From positions 86,674,237-86,738,236 of the forward strand of contig JACSVZ010000001.1 of the NCBI GenBank assembly GCA_014706295.1: a stretch of DNA of 64,000 bases, in the 5' to 3' direction. Positions 38,090-48,341 of this stretch are shown here, piece by piece. Under the pieces are notes generated by a model, which did no database searches, had not been told where the DNA came from, and worked only from the letters and a program-made list of their open reading frames with translations. Source of the DNA: Lycocorax pyrrhopterus obiensis (Eukaryota; Chordata; Aves; Passeriformes; Paradisaeidae). Position 1 is the stretch's first letter; each line of letters opens with the position of its first letter. The position numbers and the translations under genes were made by a program.

Positions 38090-38113
38090 AGCATGGAAAT
38101 TTATTTCCATGCT
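38090..38113. repeat. Perfect palindrome, 11-bp arms
   Basis: AGCATGGAAAT, two Ts, then ATTTCCATGCT: perfect 11-bp complementary arms with a 2-nt spacer. Each arm contains a GGAAAT (TEAD- or STAT-like) word. It could be a cruciform or a palindromic binding site. It is too short for a microRNA precursor. Confidence 0.9.
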
Positions 38114-39315
38114 CAGCCTTCATTAGAGTCCAGGAGTTCATCTGTGCATTTATTGAAATTGAATCTGAGCTTAAAATTTATAAGCAAAAAGAAATTGTTG
38201 GAGGAAAAGCTACAGGAACACCATTTATTCAGAAATCCATCACATTCTATAGACTTTATATAAAGAAAAGGCAAAGGTGGTTGGCTGATGTGTGGATTTG
38301 AGTTCCATGGAGGTGGAGATGCTTGTGGAAGGCTTCAGAGGGGAGGCTCCCCACGAGCCCCGATGCCTCCACATCCTCTGTACAGAGGGCAAACTGGGAG
38401 AGCAGAAATCCCCAGCACAGCTGGGCACTGCAAACTCATAGCACTTCCATAGTGGGTGATCTCTCATCCTGCTCTAAGTCAGTACTAACACACACAGATT
38501 GCTGCGAAAATCTCAGGAAAAGGTGGTGAGATAATGGGAAAGCATAGACTGAGGTCTGTAAGGACTGGAGACTTTCTAAAAGCTTCAGTTGGGCTATTGG
38601 GCCCACTTCAGAAGTAATGCATAGGCACATGTTTAAATGAGTGCTGGAATCCCGTGGATGTCTTTAAAACCTTAAAGATGCCCCAATGTTGAGAGATTTC
38701 CTTTGAAATCAGGATGACCATTTCTTTCTTGCCAAATCAGGACTCAGGCACTTTCTTGTATGCAAGTCTAAAGCAGCAAGGGCAAACACCACCATTAGCA
38801 CTTTCCTATCAGAAGTCAGACGTTTAAGGGAGAATACTTACTAAGGAAAACCAAAATATTAAGTAGACTCTAAAGTGCTTCATAGACTTTGTGTCACTCA
38901 TACATTTTCTGGTTTCGCAAATCTCAGGAAACAAATGGCAGTGCTTACACCCCTCCCATCCTCAGGCTGCAGGTCTAATGAGGGAGGTTTTATTTATATC
39001 CTCCACTTTTCTTGATATATACAACCTGCCATAGTAGAAAATATAACTTTGGCTATGGTAATGATTTATTTAGCATTTGATTATGGGAAGGTTTTGTTTT
39101 TTTTTTTAAATTTAGAATATTCCCATCTTTGCACTGGCAACCACAGGGTTTTATCACCAATCTCTTTAGACAGTCCAGGAGCTATGTATCTAAAGAGTAG
39201 CAGTATTTACCTTAAGAATATATGTCTACCTTCAACCCATGATCTCCACAGAGGTTCTCTCAAGCTCATGAGATGGCTTCCAGACTATGAAATAAAGGGG
39301 GAAAATATTGCAGAC

Positions 39316-39418
39316 GGTTATTATTTTATTTCATATTTTATTTTTTATTTATTTATATGATACATGATGTATATAACATACTATATATGGTATATTACAT
39401 GCTATATATTATATTCTG
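39316..39418. repeat. AT-rich, partly self-complementary tract
   Basis: TTATTTTATTT-type sequence followed by alternating purine/pyrimidine words (ATACATGATGTAT, ACTATATATGGTATAT, ATGCTATATATTATAT). Low melting and prone to local foldback. Confidence 0.75.
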
Positions 39419-41676
39419 AACACAGATGCAGATAGGCCATTATTCCAGCTGTTTTTGAAGGAGCACAGCCAACTAAAATTACACTGCAAGCAAGAATTTT
39501 TAAAAAACTAACTGTAAAAATGCCAGTTTAAACGTTTACTTTCTTTGGTTTTGAGTGAACTTGGAAAAGAAAGATGAAATAAATAAAAAAACAATTAGAG
39601 AACCTTTTTTTTGTGCTTCATACTCGACTTATTTTTAAGATTTCTAGAAGTGAGAAACCTGGCTTTCTTATATTCCAAGCAAGGACTGCTTAAAGAACAT
39701 CTGTGTATATTTTTGTGGGAACTTTTGTTCTTTTTCTATTTGAATAATTTATTAATATTACTAAATATGTCAATAAAAGTTTATTGAAACTGAAATTTTC
39801 CATTTAGCAGCCCTTTGGAGCAGGGTAGAACTACACAGAACAGACTGTGTCTAACAGCGTCTCTTCTCTTTCCCATTTCACAAGATTCCCTGTTACAGGA
39901 AATTGAAATGAAATTTTGTTATATATAATTTCTTTCAGTGTAGGCATGTTGTAAGATACAAGCAGAAATATGTTCTTTCCTATCTTATTCCTCAGATCTT
40001 GTTTACAAGATGGAAACAAAATAATTAGGTGATGAGTCTATCAGTAATCTTTGAAGGGAGAAAATAGAAAAGGTATAAAACAACCTCTCAGCAATTCTGT
40101 GGCTTGGAAAAAAACCCAACAATAATCACACACAAACAACACTAAAGCTAAATTCCTTTTAAATCTTTAAAGATATCCTGAGCAGTGTTTCAGACTACAG
40201 CCAAAAATGCTGCAGACCAAATCTTCATTGGGCTCGTCTTCATAAAACTTGAGATTGAATACAATTCCCTGAGAAGCTCTGGAGACAATGGCAAAGCAAT
40301 TCAACAGCAGCACATACATTTTTAGAAGCTTTTTACAGCTCTGGCCAGTCTGACCTCTGCAATGGTCTTGCTGTTTTGTAGGATAGAGGAGGTTTCTTTA
40401 TTATTTTTTCTGCTTCACATAGTTGTTTACACAACATGCTGTTTTCCTCTGCTCTGAATCATCTTGTTCAAAAGGATTTCCTTGGCCCTGCAGAAACTGG
40501 GGGGCTGTGAAGGAAGAAAGCTTGGAAAAACCAAGTACAGCCACTTTCACAGGTCAGTTAAGTGGGTACCTTCAGCTCACACAGTGCAGATGAGTCCATA
40601 CAATTCTTTTGAGGACACAGAAATACTTACTGCTACTATTTCTCCTAGAGTTTTTCCAGGTCAAATTCCAGCCAATGCCGGAGTCTCCAAGACAAAGTCC
40701 TTTGCGCATGGATAACAGAAGACGTTTCCTGTTCTCAGCACTTTGTGACCTAATAGAGAAAAAAGGCACAGGGCTTAAATGACCTGGCAGAGGCTCTACT
40801 GGACATCAGTGGCAGAGCATGAAATAAATCCTGCACCTCAAGGCACAAGCTGCTCAGCACCTTTCCTGCTACCTCTGGTGATGGTCACTGCAAGGGGGAT
40901 GATAATGTTTGTTGGACTAGCCCAGCTGTTCCTAAAACTTCCAGCTACACATTGTGGCCTGAGACTTGGCATAACCACTCTGCCTTGCTTGACTTACCTT
41001 TACCACTTAAGGATAAACATCTAACAGTAGGTGCAAACACCTGGAGGCAGCAACCTGTTGTTTTGTGTGGTTAGACTTCAAAGTAGCCTGCATACTTTGG
41101 GGTACTTCAGCTGAGGCTTTGAGAGATGCCTGTGGCAATTAGTCATCCAGATGCCATTGAAAGTCAATGAGAACTGGGTGAAATCCTCAGAATGGGTGAG
41201 CAGCCAAATGCTACCATATGGTCATAAGCTTTTCCTCAGTCTAGCACAGTGATCAGTATAAAATGGCAGGGAAGTGAGGCTTCAGACTGTGAATAGCAAT
41301 TGAGATAAGCATAATAAGTACAAAAGCAAGAGCCTTGCTGCTTTGCTCTAACTGATGTGTAGCAGACACTATGACATTAGCAGGGTAATTAACTCCTGAA
41401 AGTTGTGAGTTAACCCGTACACTGGAGCACAGGAATTTCCTGCATTATTTTTTCCTTGCTTTTGTGGCAGTACAAAAAAAGACCGAGGTGGCCACATAAG
41501 AACACGGATTGTGCTTCAGTCTTCTTTCTTCTTGGGATCAAGAACCAAGTCAAAGCAGAACAATTAGTTTCTCCAAGTCTCTCCTTTTGTGCTTGGGGGC
41601 AAAATTTGCCTTTCATTCAGAAGATCCTAGCATTAATTCTATTATACACGCAAAAGCACAGAAAATGAAAACATGA

Positions 41677-41802
41677 AATGTTCAATGCCAGGTTGGATGG
41701 GACAATCTGATCTAGTGGGTGGCATTTGTGCCAACAGCAGGGGGGTTGGAACTGGATGATCTTTAAGCTACCTTCCAACCCAAGCCTTTTTATGACTCTA
41801 TA
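41677..41802 (+). mobile_element. CR1 LINE 3' fragment, 126 bp
   Basis: AATGTTCAATGCCAGGTTGG, ATCTGATCTAGTGGGTGGCA, GGGGGGTTGGAACTGGATGA, TACCTTCCAACCCAAGCC and TTATGACTCTATA. It is the 3'UTR only, with the terminal repeat decayed. Confidence 0.92.
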
Positions 41803-44092
41803 GGAAAAAAAAAGGTAACTTGTGTAATTTCCATGTGTATAAAACATAATTCTTCCTGCCCTGTTTATTCAGAGAGCACTTTGGAAAAACCCAGATGGGT
41901 TTAAGATGAAGAGGGACTACAGGAGATCTTCTCCTTGCACATATGTCCCACAGCAGGGGAGGGATGCTTCAGTGCTCCATAAATACTTTGGTTTTGTCTT
42001 GCACTGTTCCTGTGAGGAGTCACATCATGCCTTGTAAAAGCAATACCACTGGAATTGTGTTGTGCAAGAACAAGAGAAAACAGAAACACAACCCCAAGCT
42101 TTAACTGCACATGTCTGACAGCGGCTTATTAAACTCAGAGCAGTCATCAGAAAAGTGAGAGCAAGCACAGGGATGAAAAAAAGGTTGTTTCTCACAGCAT
42201 GAAGGAAAAATGTTTTCTACTAAGTGAAAGAAAACAAGGCAGGAAAAACAATTCCTGGGTTGGGGAAGGTTCTTTTTTATACAACTCTAGTTTGGGATGT
42301 CAGTTGTTAATGTGGTCTCTACAATTTAAATCTCCATCAAGCTCATCAGCCCAAATATTTGCACATGCTAATTTGTTCAACTGAGGCCCCTTGATCTGTC
42401 ATGTTCCCGTGAATCGTGTTTTCTCTTGGCTCATTCTTTGGGACAGCTTGCCTCCTTTTGGATTTGTTATTAAAAGATAATATTGACTTAATTTCCTTTA
42501 CACTGAGCAACAACCTTTTCTCCTAAAGTCTGCCTTGGCTTGTGGCTGAGTGCGTGTGTGTATGTCTGTATGTGAGACAAGCTGCTCTCAAAGACTCATT
42601 TCCTGCTGCTCTTAATGACAAGAATAATTAACATCATCTTCCCAGGACTACTCGAAGTCCTGTGTCCCACTGGCACGTCCTGTCTGCCAAGATTTCAGCC
42701 TAGATCGGAGCGTCTGCATGAGCTTTAGGGCCTCAACTTGCTTGTATTTCATCTTCTACATACCAGGTTCTGCTGGATGCCAGTGAGGGTAACAGGACCC
42801 TCAGTGCTAAACCTCATTGCACCACAGACCCTCAGCAGGGCAAACACCACGAACCCCCATGAATCCAGCAAGCCTCTGCCTGCAAGGGTCTGCCTCCATA
42901 TCCACCTGCTCCCAGAAACCACAGGTCTGGGGAATGCTTTGCCTACCTCTCCTTGATTGCACTCAGCTCTCGTCCTGAAAAATCCCTCCCTGGCTGCCAG
43001 AATTGCTGCTGGCTGCTCACTGCCCTTCACAGATCCAATGCTGAGTGCTGCTGCTCTGAATTGTACAAGGCAGCTGTACAAGGGCAGCACCCCAAGAACT
43101 GAGCAGCAGGAACTTTCCTTGCCCTTCTCCCATCATCTGCATACCCAGGGCTGGGCAGTCAGGAAGGGTCATGCCTTAGCTGAGCAGCAGCAATCTGCTG
43201 CTGCTGCCTGTGCTGAGCTCCCACCCTCCCAGACCCTGAAGGCTGTAAATCCGAAGACTGATGAGTAATGACTTTTCTGAGGTTTTTTTTCCATTTCTAC
43301 CCTTGTGCTGGTGCACTTAGCACTTGCGTGCTCTCTCTCTCACTGAGATTTCTTTGTGTTGTGGTGGAAAGCATTGTAGAGGAAAGATTCAGGACTGCCT
43401 CTCCCTCTGGAACTGTGATGATGGATGGCAAGCTTTCCCTCTTTATAAAATACAGGCATACACAGCATACTCCTCTCTACTAGTCCCTGTTGTTGCTGCC
43501 TCATGCTTGGTAATGGGACCAGCAGAACCCAGAGAGGGGCAGATAGGGATGCGGGGAGCTTGAGGCATGATAAGAAGATTCCTATTTACCTTTATTTTAA
43601 ATTTCTCCACTTGCTTTACCAATTGCTTTAGATAACATAATCTTTGTTGTGAATTTCTGTGATCTGTTGTCATGTTTAACTTTTTAAAATTTCATTTCAC
43701 CTACTTGGAGCCAAGTTAATTTCAATTCTATTTCTTATTGCCTCTTGCTTACCTATGGGAAAATGAAGTGAAAGTCTCGTCTAGACAATACTATGTGGAA
43801 CTCTTTCTTTCATGTAGGTATGAAGAGGTGGGATTTTTTTCTATTTTTTTTCCCCTGTAATCTTCTTCTGGGACACTGAGGAAAGAACTTAGTTATTTTA
43901 GAGAGTAGTCTCAGCCTCCATATAACCACACAGAGGACTTCAGTTGTCTGATAGGCTCTACCTTGTGGACACTGAAAAGCTTTAGCAGAGAGATTTTCCG
44001 GCTTTCTGCAGCATTTTGTGAGAGTTCTGTCTCTCCCATGCAAGTAAGACAAAACAATGTTACCATTTTGTAAACTTCTTGCAGCTGCGGAT
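41803..44092. other. Unique sequence, no gene seen
   Basis: 42700-43260 is somewhat GC-richer with open frames on both strands (42749-43090 minus and 42957-43268 plus). These are low-complexity in composition and lack recognisable domains, so I do not call them. Confidence 0.45.
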
Positions 44093-44328
44093 TGTTTGGG
44101 TAGAATTGTTATGGTTCTAACTAGAAAAACACTCAGAGATGGGTGTCTTAGAACTTGACCAATCCCCTTAGGGGGTGGATGGCAAAAACCAATTACCTTA
44201 TGCCACTTAATACACTTTGCAAACTAACATATAAAAGTCTTCTGAGAATTCATTAAACCACCATCCATTTATACCTGAGCCTGGACTTCATGTCGTTTCT
44301 CTACTCGTCCGTGGGGAAAACAGCGACA
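44093..44328 (+). mobile_element. ERV solo LTR, class II-like, plus strand
   Basis: About 236 bp starting with TG (TGTTTGGGTAG; 44107 is an alternative start) and ending in CA (AACAGCGACA). A TATA box (ATATAAAAG, 44229-44237) is followed 15 bp later by ATTAAA (44252-44257), then a short R and a U5 with CATGTCGTTTCTCTACTCG. A polyadenylation signal placed just before the start site with a short R is the arrangement known in alpharetrovirus-like and class II (ERVK) LTRs. I could not find a target-site duplication. No internal coding sequence flanks it. The family name is not assigned. Confidence 0.62.
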
Positions 44329-45533
44329 TCACCTCTCCCTTCACACTCTCCCTTCTTCTCCTGAGGAAACCAGTTGTATTGTTCATTGATTCAAAAGACA
44401 ATTCAAAGGAATTGCACAACTTTATTTACTTACCAAAGCAATGCAATGAAGTTCACACTCCCTTCTCCTCTAAAGCACAAATCCTGAAATTAAGTTGCTT
44501 GGTCTATGTAGGAGTGAATTTCATTAAGTAAAACAGCACAGAAATACTTAATAACAATCAAACCTATCCACTTCAGCAAACCTATCCACAAATTCAGACA
44601 GAGAGCTCAGAGAGGTCATATTTACATCTTTTTCTGGGACACTGCAATATGCTTCCCATTTTGTAGAGATCACCCCCATTCTTCAGCTCTTTTTCCCCTA
44701 CTCCCAGACTCCGACAGGAAACCAGCCCACAAAACAACAGCACAATCGCTGTGCTTCATTGGATGCAGAAAATAAATAACGTGTCTCCTGCACCCATCAC
44801 TTATCCTTGCTGTGTGTTTTTAGCCTACCTCCTATAAAAAGAAGGAGCTAATTTATAATCATGTTGTTTGTCAGAAGTGTTTGTTCACATCTGTCTGTCG
44901 GCAAGTTTTATAAATCAATTAGCCCCAGACAGACACACTCTGTAGCTTTCTGTGTTCCCACAGATGTCACTCTCCCATCAGCAGAAATAACAGTAGCCTT
45001 TGCCGGCTCCTAATTTGGGTGCACGGGAAAAACAATTAAGTATGTCTTCGGTACATGTGTATCAGAAGTGTTCCAGTTACCTGGCAACCAACCAAAAAAC
45101 TGTGCTGGAAAGCCAAACACCTGAGTACAACACTGTGGCCATTTGCATACATGCGCATATGTAAGCCTGTAAAGATATATGTGGAGTTATTTTAGTATTA
45201 AAGAGTAAAGACTTGGGGATTTTCTTGAAATAACTGAGTTAGTTTACTACCATTTCTGCAAATGTGAACTTAGGAGTAAGGTGGAGAAAAATAAAGCTGT
45301 GTCTGAGATGGGGAGGGATTTTGGGAAGCCACAGTGGTATGCTGCAGTCAGGGGGATTTATGGGAAGCACTGAAGAGGCAGGTAAAGTTTACAAGCACTG
45401 CACAGGAGATAATTGCACTCAGCTGGTGCTTTACCAGCCTACTAACTCCTCTAGTTTGCTTGAAGATTCGTAGCAATATATTCTGTTATTGCTCAGTACA
45501 TATTGTCTCAAATCCACAGAGAAAAAAAAACCC
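44329..45533. other. Unique sequence; possible regulatory block at 44870-45080
   Basis: No gene or repeat is visible. Near 44870-45080 are oppositely oriented GTCTGTC and GACAGAC words about 30 bp apart (44895 and 44930), around an ATCAATTAG homeodomain-like core. They could be SMAD-type sites or a weak stem. This is suggestive only. Confidence 0.3.
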
Positions 45534-45782
45534 TCATAGAATATCCTGGAAGGGCCCCACAAGGATCATTGAGTCCAACTCTTGGCCCTGCGCAGGACAG
45601 CCCCAAGAAGCACACCTTGTTTTTAAGAGCATTGTCCAAATGCTTCTTGAACTCTTGAACACCAGGCTTGGTGTCATGACCACTTCACTGGGGAGCCTGT
45701 TCCCGTGCCCAGCTACTCTCTGGGTGAAGAAACTTTTCCTAACATCTAACTTAAACTCGCCTCAACACACCTTCATGAGGAT
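45534..45782 (-). mobile_element. CR1 LINE, divergent subfamily, minus strand
   Basis: The plus strand reads TCATAGAATATCCTGGAAGG, ATCATTGAGTCCAACTCTTG, CCCTGCGCAGGACAGCCCCA, GGTGTCATGACCACTTCACT, GGGAGCCTGTTCCCGTGCCC and TAACATCTAACTTAAACTCG. The 3'UTR is clearly different from the two other types in this window. It is 5'-truncated. Confidence 0.9.
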
Positions 45783-46005
45783 TGATCTCTCTTTGGTTGC
45801 AAAGCACTTGCTATTAAGAGCTTAGGCTGGTCAGTCCTTCAGCTTCATCTTCTGCTGGACACAATAGAACAGCAGTGAACAATGTACTGACAGAGATCTC
45901 CGTCCATGCTAAGCATACAGGGAGGATGATTGGATTAAAACACTGTTTTTCTTGAATGTGCACAAGTGTGTGATTTGAGAGAATGGCAAAAAGTGGGATG
46001 TGTGA

Positions 46006-46087
46006 TGAAGAGGAGGACGGAGAGAAGGTGAGATAGAAGTGAGAAGAGGTACAGAGAGGTGTGGCAGAGGGAGAGGAAGAGAGGCTG
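46006..46087. repeat. GA-rich purine tract
   Basis: GAAGAGGAGGACGGAGAGAA and similar words over about 80 bp. The opposite-strand frames across it read as serine/proline-rich and are composition artefacts. Confidence 0.7.
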
Positions 46088-46379
46088 GACACCAGTAGGT
46101 GTGCACCTTCATATTCTGCATCTCTTGCACTCAGGGTTGAAGAAGAGGAAACAATGACAGGGTGAGCACAGGAAGAGATCTCCAGACCAGGCAATACAAC
46201 CAGGCTGTGAATCTTGGGCAACTACAGCACATTGTGTGATCAAACAAAACAGATGTAGTGGACATCGCTATGCACTCTTTTCTCTGGTTTTGTAAACCTT
46301 CTATTTCCTCACCTTCACTTTACTTTCTTTCCTATAGAACAGAGGAGGGGTTAATCTTTAATACCTTCCAGTAATAAAA

Positions 46380-46830
46380 CTGTTTTAATTAGCATTAGTT
46401 TGGAATGACAAGACTACAAGTAATTAAGTTACACTGGGATCTAGTTGGAATGAAATTGATACCAGGGGATAGCATAAACATAAATCAGCATTTAAATAAA
46501 CTGAAATCAGATTGCTGTAATTAGAAGAAAAATCCATTGGCACTAAGACATAAAAGTAACAGATACAGATTTAATAAACATAGCGAAGGAGAGCGAGACA
46601 GCCTGGAAAAATGTAAATTGTTCCTTCCCACATATGCGCTGTCAAAAAAAAAGGAAAAAAGGTAAGAGATCACTGTTTGGTTAGTATTAAGGAAATACAA
46701 TTACATTGGCATGGGAGAGAAGTTAGAGAAGATTATGAGTGCCTGTACAGAATGCCATTAACATTAACCTGATGCACTGCAAGTGAGTTCTAGTTATAAA
46801 AGTAATTACTGGCTACCAAACCCATCTGGA
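46380..46830. promoter_or_regulatory. Candidate conserved non-coding element
   Basis: Four or more TAATTA/TAATTAG-like cores in about 450 bp, CATATGCGC and AATCAAAGG (TCF/LEF-like, near 46840) nearby, and no interspersed repeat. Such clustering is common in vertebrate developmental enhancers. Sequence conservation is untested here. Confidence 0.2.
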
Positions 46831-47684
46831 ATCTGCAATCAAAGGACAAAGAGAGAGGAATGAGTCGAGGAGAAAGTGATTACTTCTCCAAAGTTAAGAC
46901 TGGCATGTGTAGTCAGGAGCCAGCAGCAGGCTGATGCATTTTTTTCACGCTACAGAAAGAGCAAGCCAGCATATGCCTACCAACTTCTCCTGGGTTTTTA
47001 GGCTGCTTACCACCATAGGACATGACATTTTTGTATTATTAAGAATGATTCATTAGCCTTTTGAATTAAGGGAATCATGTATCTTCTTTAAATGTTATGG
47101 CAATTAAGATATACTAAATGAAATGCCCTATTTTTTTCTTAAATTTTTTTTTGCAAGACAATACTCTCCTTTCAGGCAAGATAAAGGATTTGCAGGAATT
47201 GATGTAGGAAGGAAGATTAAAAGAACTCTGTGTGAAGTGATTCCAGTTCTGTTGGGGCCTCTCAGGTAAGAAAACCCTACCTGAGTAGGGAGCAATTCAC
47301 CAAGGGCATTTGGGTAGATCATGGTGACAGTCACAACACAGTAAACTTTGCTTTATGCTCTGGGTCTTCAGCTCTTCTACAGACAGGTCTTACCTCTGAC
47401 AGCAGGGTCACCCAAGATGAAGTTGTAAAGGCCAGTGTGGATCAATGCAGACAGGGAATAGAAGCACAACATTATTTATGCACTATGCAACAGAAAGTGT
47501 CAGGCAAGCTTTATAGACAGAGCAAAAGATGTGGCTGTGTTTAGAGCTCTGCTGACTAATGTGAAAGTTTGCTCAAGGCTGAACTTTCTCTCTGGGTTTT
47601 TTTTTGTCTGTGCAGGCTTACTTAGGCCAGCACACGTGGAAACTCAACCCACCCTACCCATTTCAGAATTGCTGGTCCTATCTG

Positions 47685-48094
47685 GTGGATATGAAAACAG
47701 GTTGAGAGAGTTAGGCTTGTTCAGCCTGAAGAAGAGAAGGCTCCAGGAAGACCTGGATTATCATCCAGTACCTAAAGGGGCTGTGAGAGTGCTGGAGAGG
47801 GACTTCTGAACAAGAGCACAAAGTGACAGAACAAAGGGGAAAGGCTTCAAACTGACAGAGGGCAGGATGACATTTGATATTAGGAAAAAATTCTTTCCTG
47901 TGAGGGTGGTGAGGCACTGGCACAGGTTGCCCAAAGAAGTTGTGGATGCCCCATCCCTGGAAGTGTTCAAGGCCAGGTTGGATGGGGGTCTAAGCAACCT
48001 GGTCTAATAGGTTGTATCCCTGCCCATGGTTGGCGGGGTTGAAACTAGATGAACTTTAATGTCGCTACCAACCCAAACCATTGATTATTTATGA
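47685..48094 (+). mobile_element. CR1 LINE, about 410 bp, first of a duplicated pair
   Basis: ATGAAAACAGGTTGAGAGAG, TTCAGCCTGAAGAAGAGAAG, GAGGCACTGGCACAGGTTGC, CCATCCCTGGAAGTGTTCAA and GTTGAAACTAGATGAACTTT, ending in a degenerate tail, CCATTGATTATTTATGA. A frame keeps the CR1 ORF2 residues RLRELGLFSLKKRRLQEDL. Its last about 150 bp (from 47941) lie inside a 288-bp segment repeated at 50337. Confidence 0.95.
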
Positions 48095-48228
48095 CATGAA
48101 AAAGTGTCCATCAGAAGGACCAAAAATGACACAGGACAGGTCCTCAATTTCTTCCTTCACCTTCTGTTCCTTACTCATTCCATGTGAACCAAGGCATTAA
48201 CTCCTGTGTATTCCTCATAGACATCCCT
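47941..48228 (+). repeat. Spaced direct duplication, copy 1 (288 bp)
   Basis: This matches 50337-50624 base for base with six substitutions and no indels (282/288, 97.9%). About 154 bp is CR1 3' end and about 134 bp is DNA beyond the CR1 tail. Differences are at GGCGGGG/GGTGGGG, GTCGCT/GTCACT, GTCCTC/GTTCTC, TTCACC/TTCCCC, CATTCC/CACTCC and GTGTAT/GTGCAT. Five are transitions, two of them at CpG. On the right it abuts another CR1 fragment at CATCCCT. Confidence 0.97.
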
Positions 48229-48341
48229 AAACATGGAAGTGTTGAAGGCCAGGAGGGTGTCCCTCCGCATGGGCAAGGAGGCTGGAATTATATAGTCTCT
48301 AAGGCCCTTTCCAACCAAAATATTCTACGATTCTATGCTAT
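48222..48341 (+). mobile_element. CR1 LINE 3' fragment
   Basis: CATCCCTAAACATGGAAGTG, TTGAAGGCCAGGAGGGTGTC, GGCTGGAATTATATAGTCTC, CCCTTTCCAACCAAAATATT and CTACGATTCTATG. It starts exactly where the duplicated block ends, and overlaps it at CATCCCT, a word that also belongs to the CR1 consensus. Confidence 0.88.

Larger units (their letters stand above)
37429..41676. other. Unique sequence, no gene seen
   Basis: About 4.2 kb without recognised mobile elements. It holds the palindrome at 38090 and an AT-rich self-complementary tract near 39316. Frames around 37572-37952 read through without recognisable motifs. Confidence 0.5.
45783..47684. other. Unique sequence; candidate conserved block at 46380-46830
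   Basis: It starts with ordinary DNA and a purine-rich tract, then a block rich in homeodomain-like cores (TTTTAATTAGCATTAG near 46384, AAGTAATTAAG near 46420, TGTAATTAG near 46516, AAGTAATTACTGG near 46800). No coding evidence. Confidence 0.4.

Noticed and set aside
45334..45825. 163-codon plus-strand frame
   Set aside because: Its second half crosses a minus-strand CR1 fragment read in antisense, so the frame is a by-product of the repeat.
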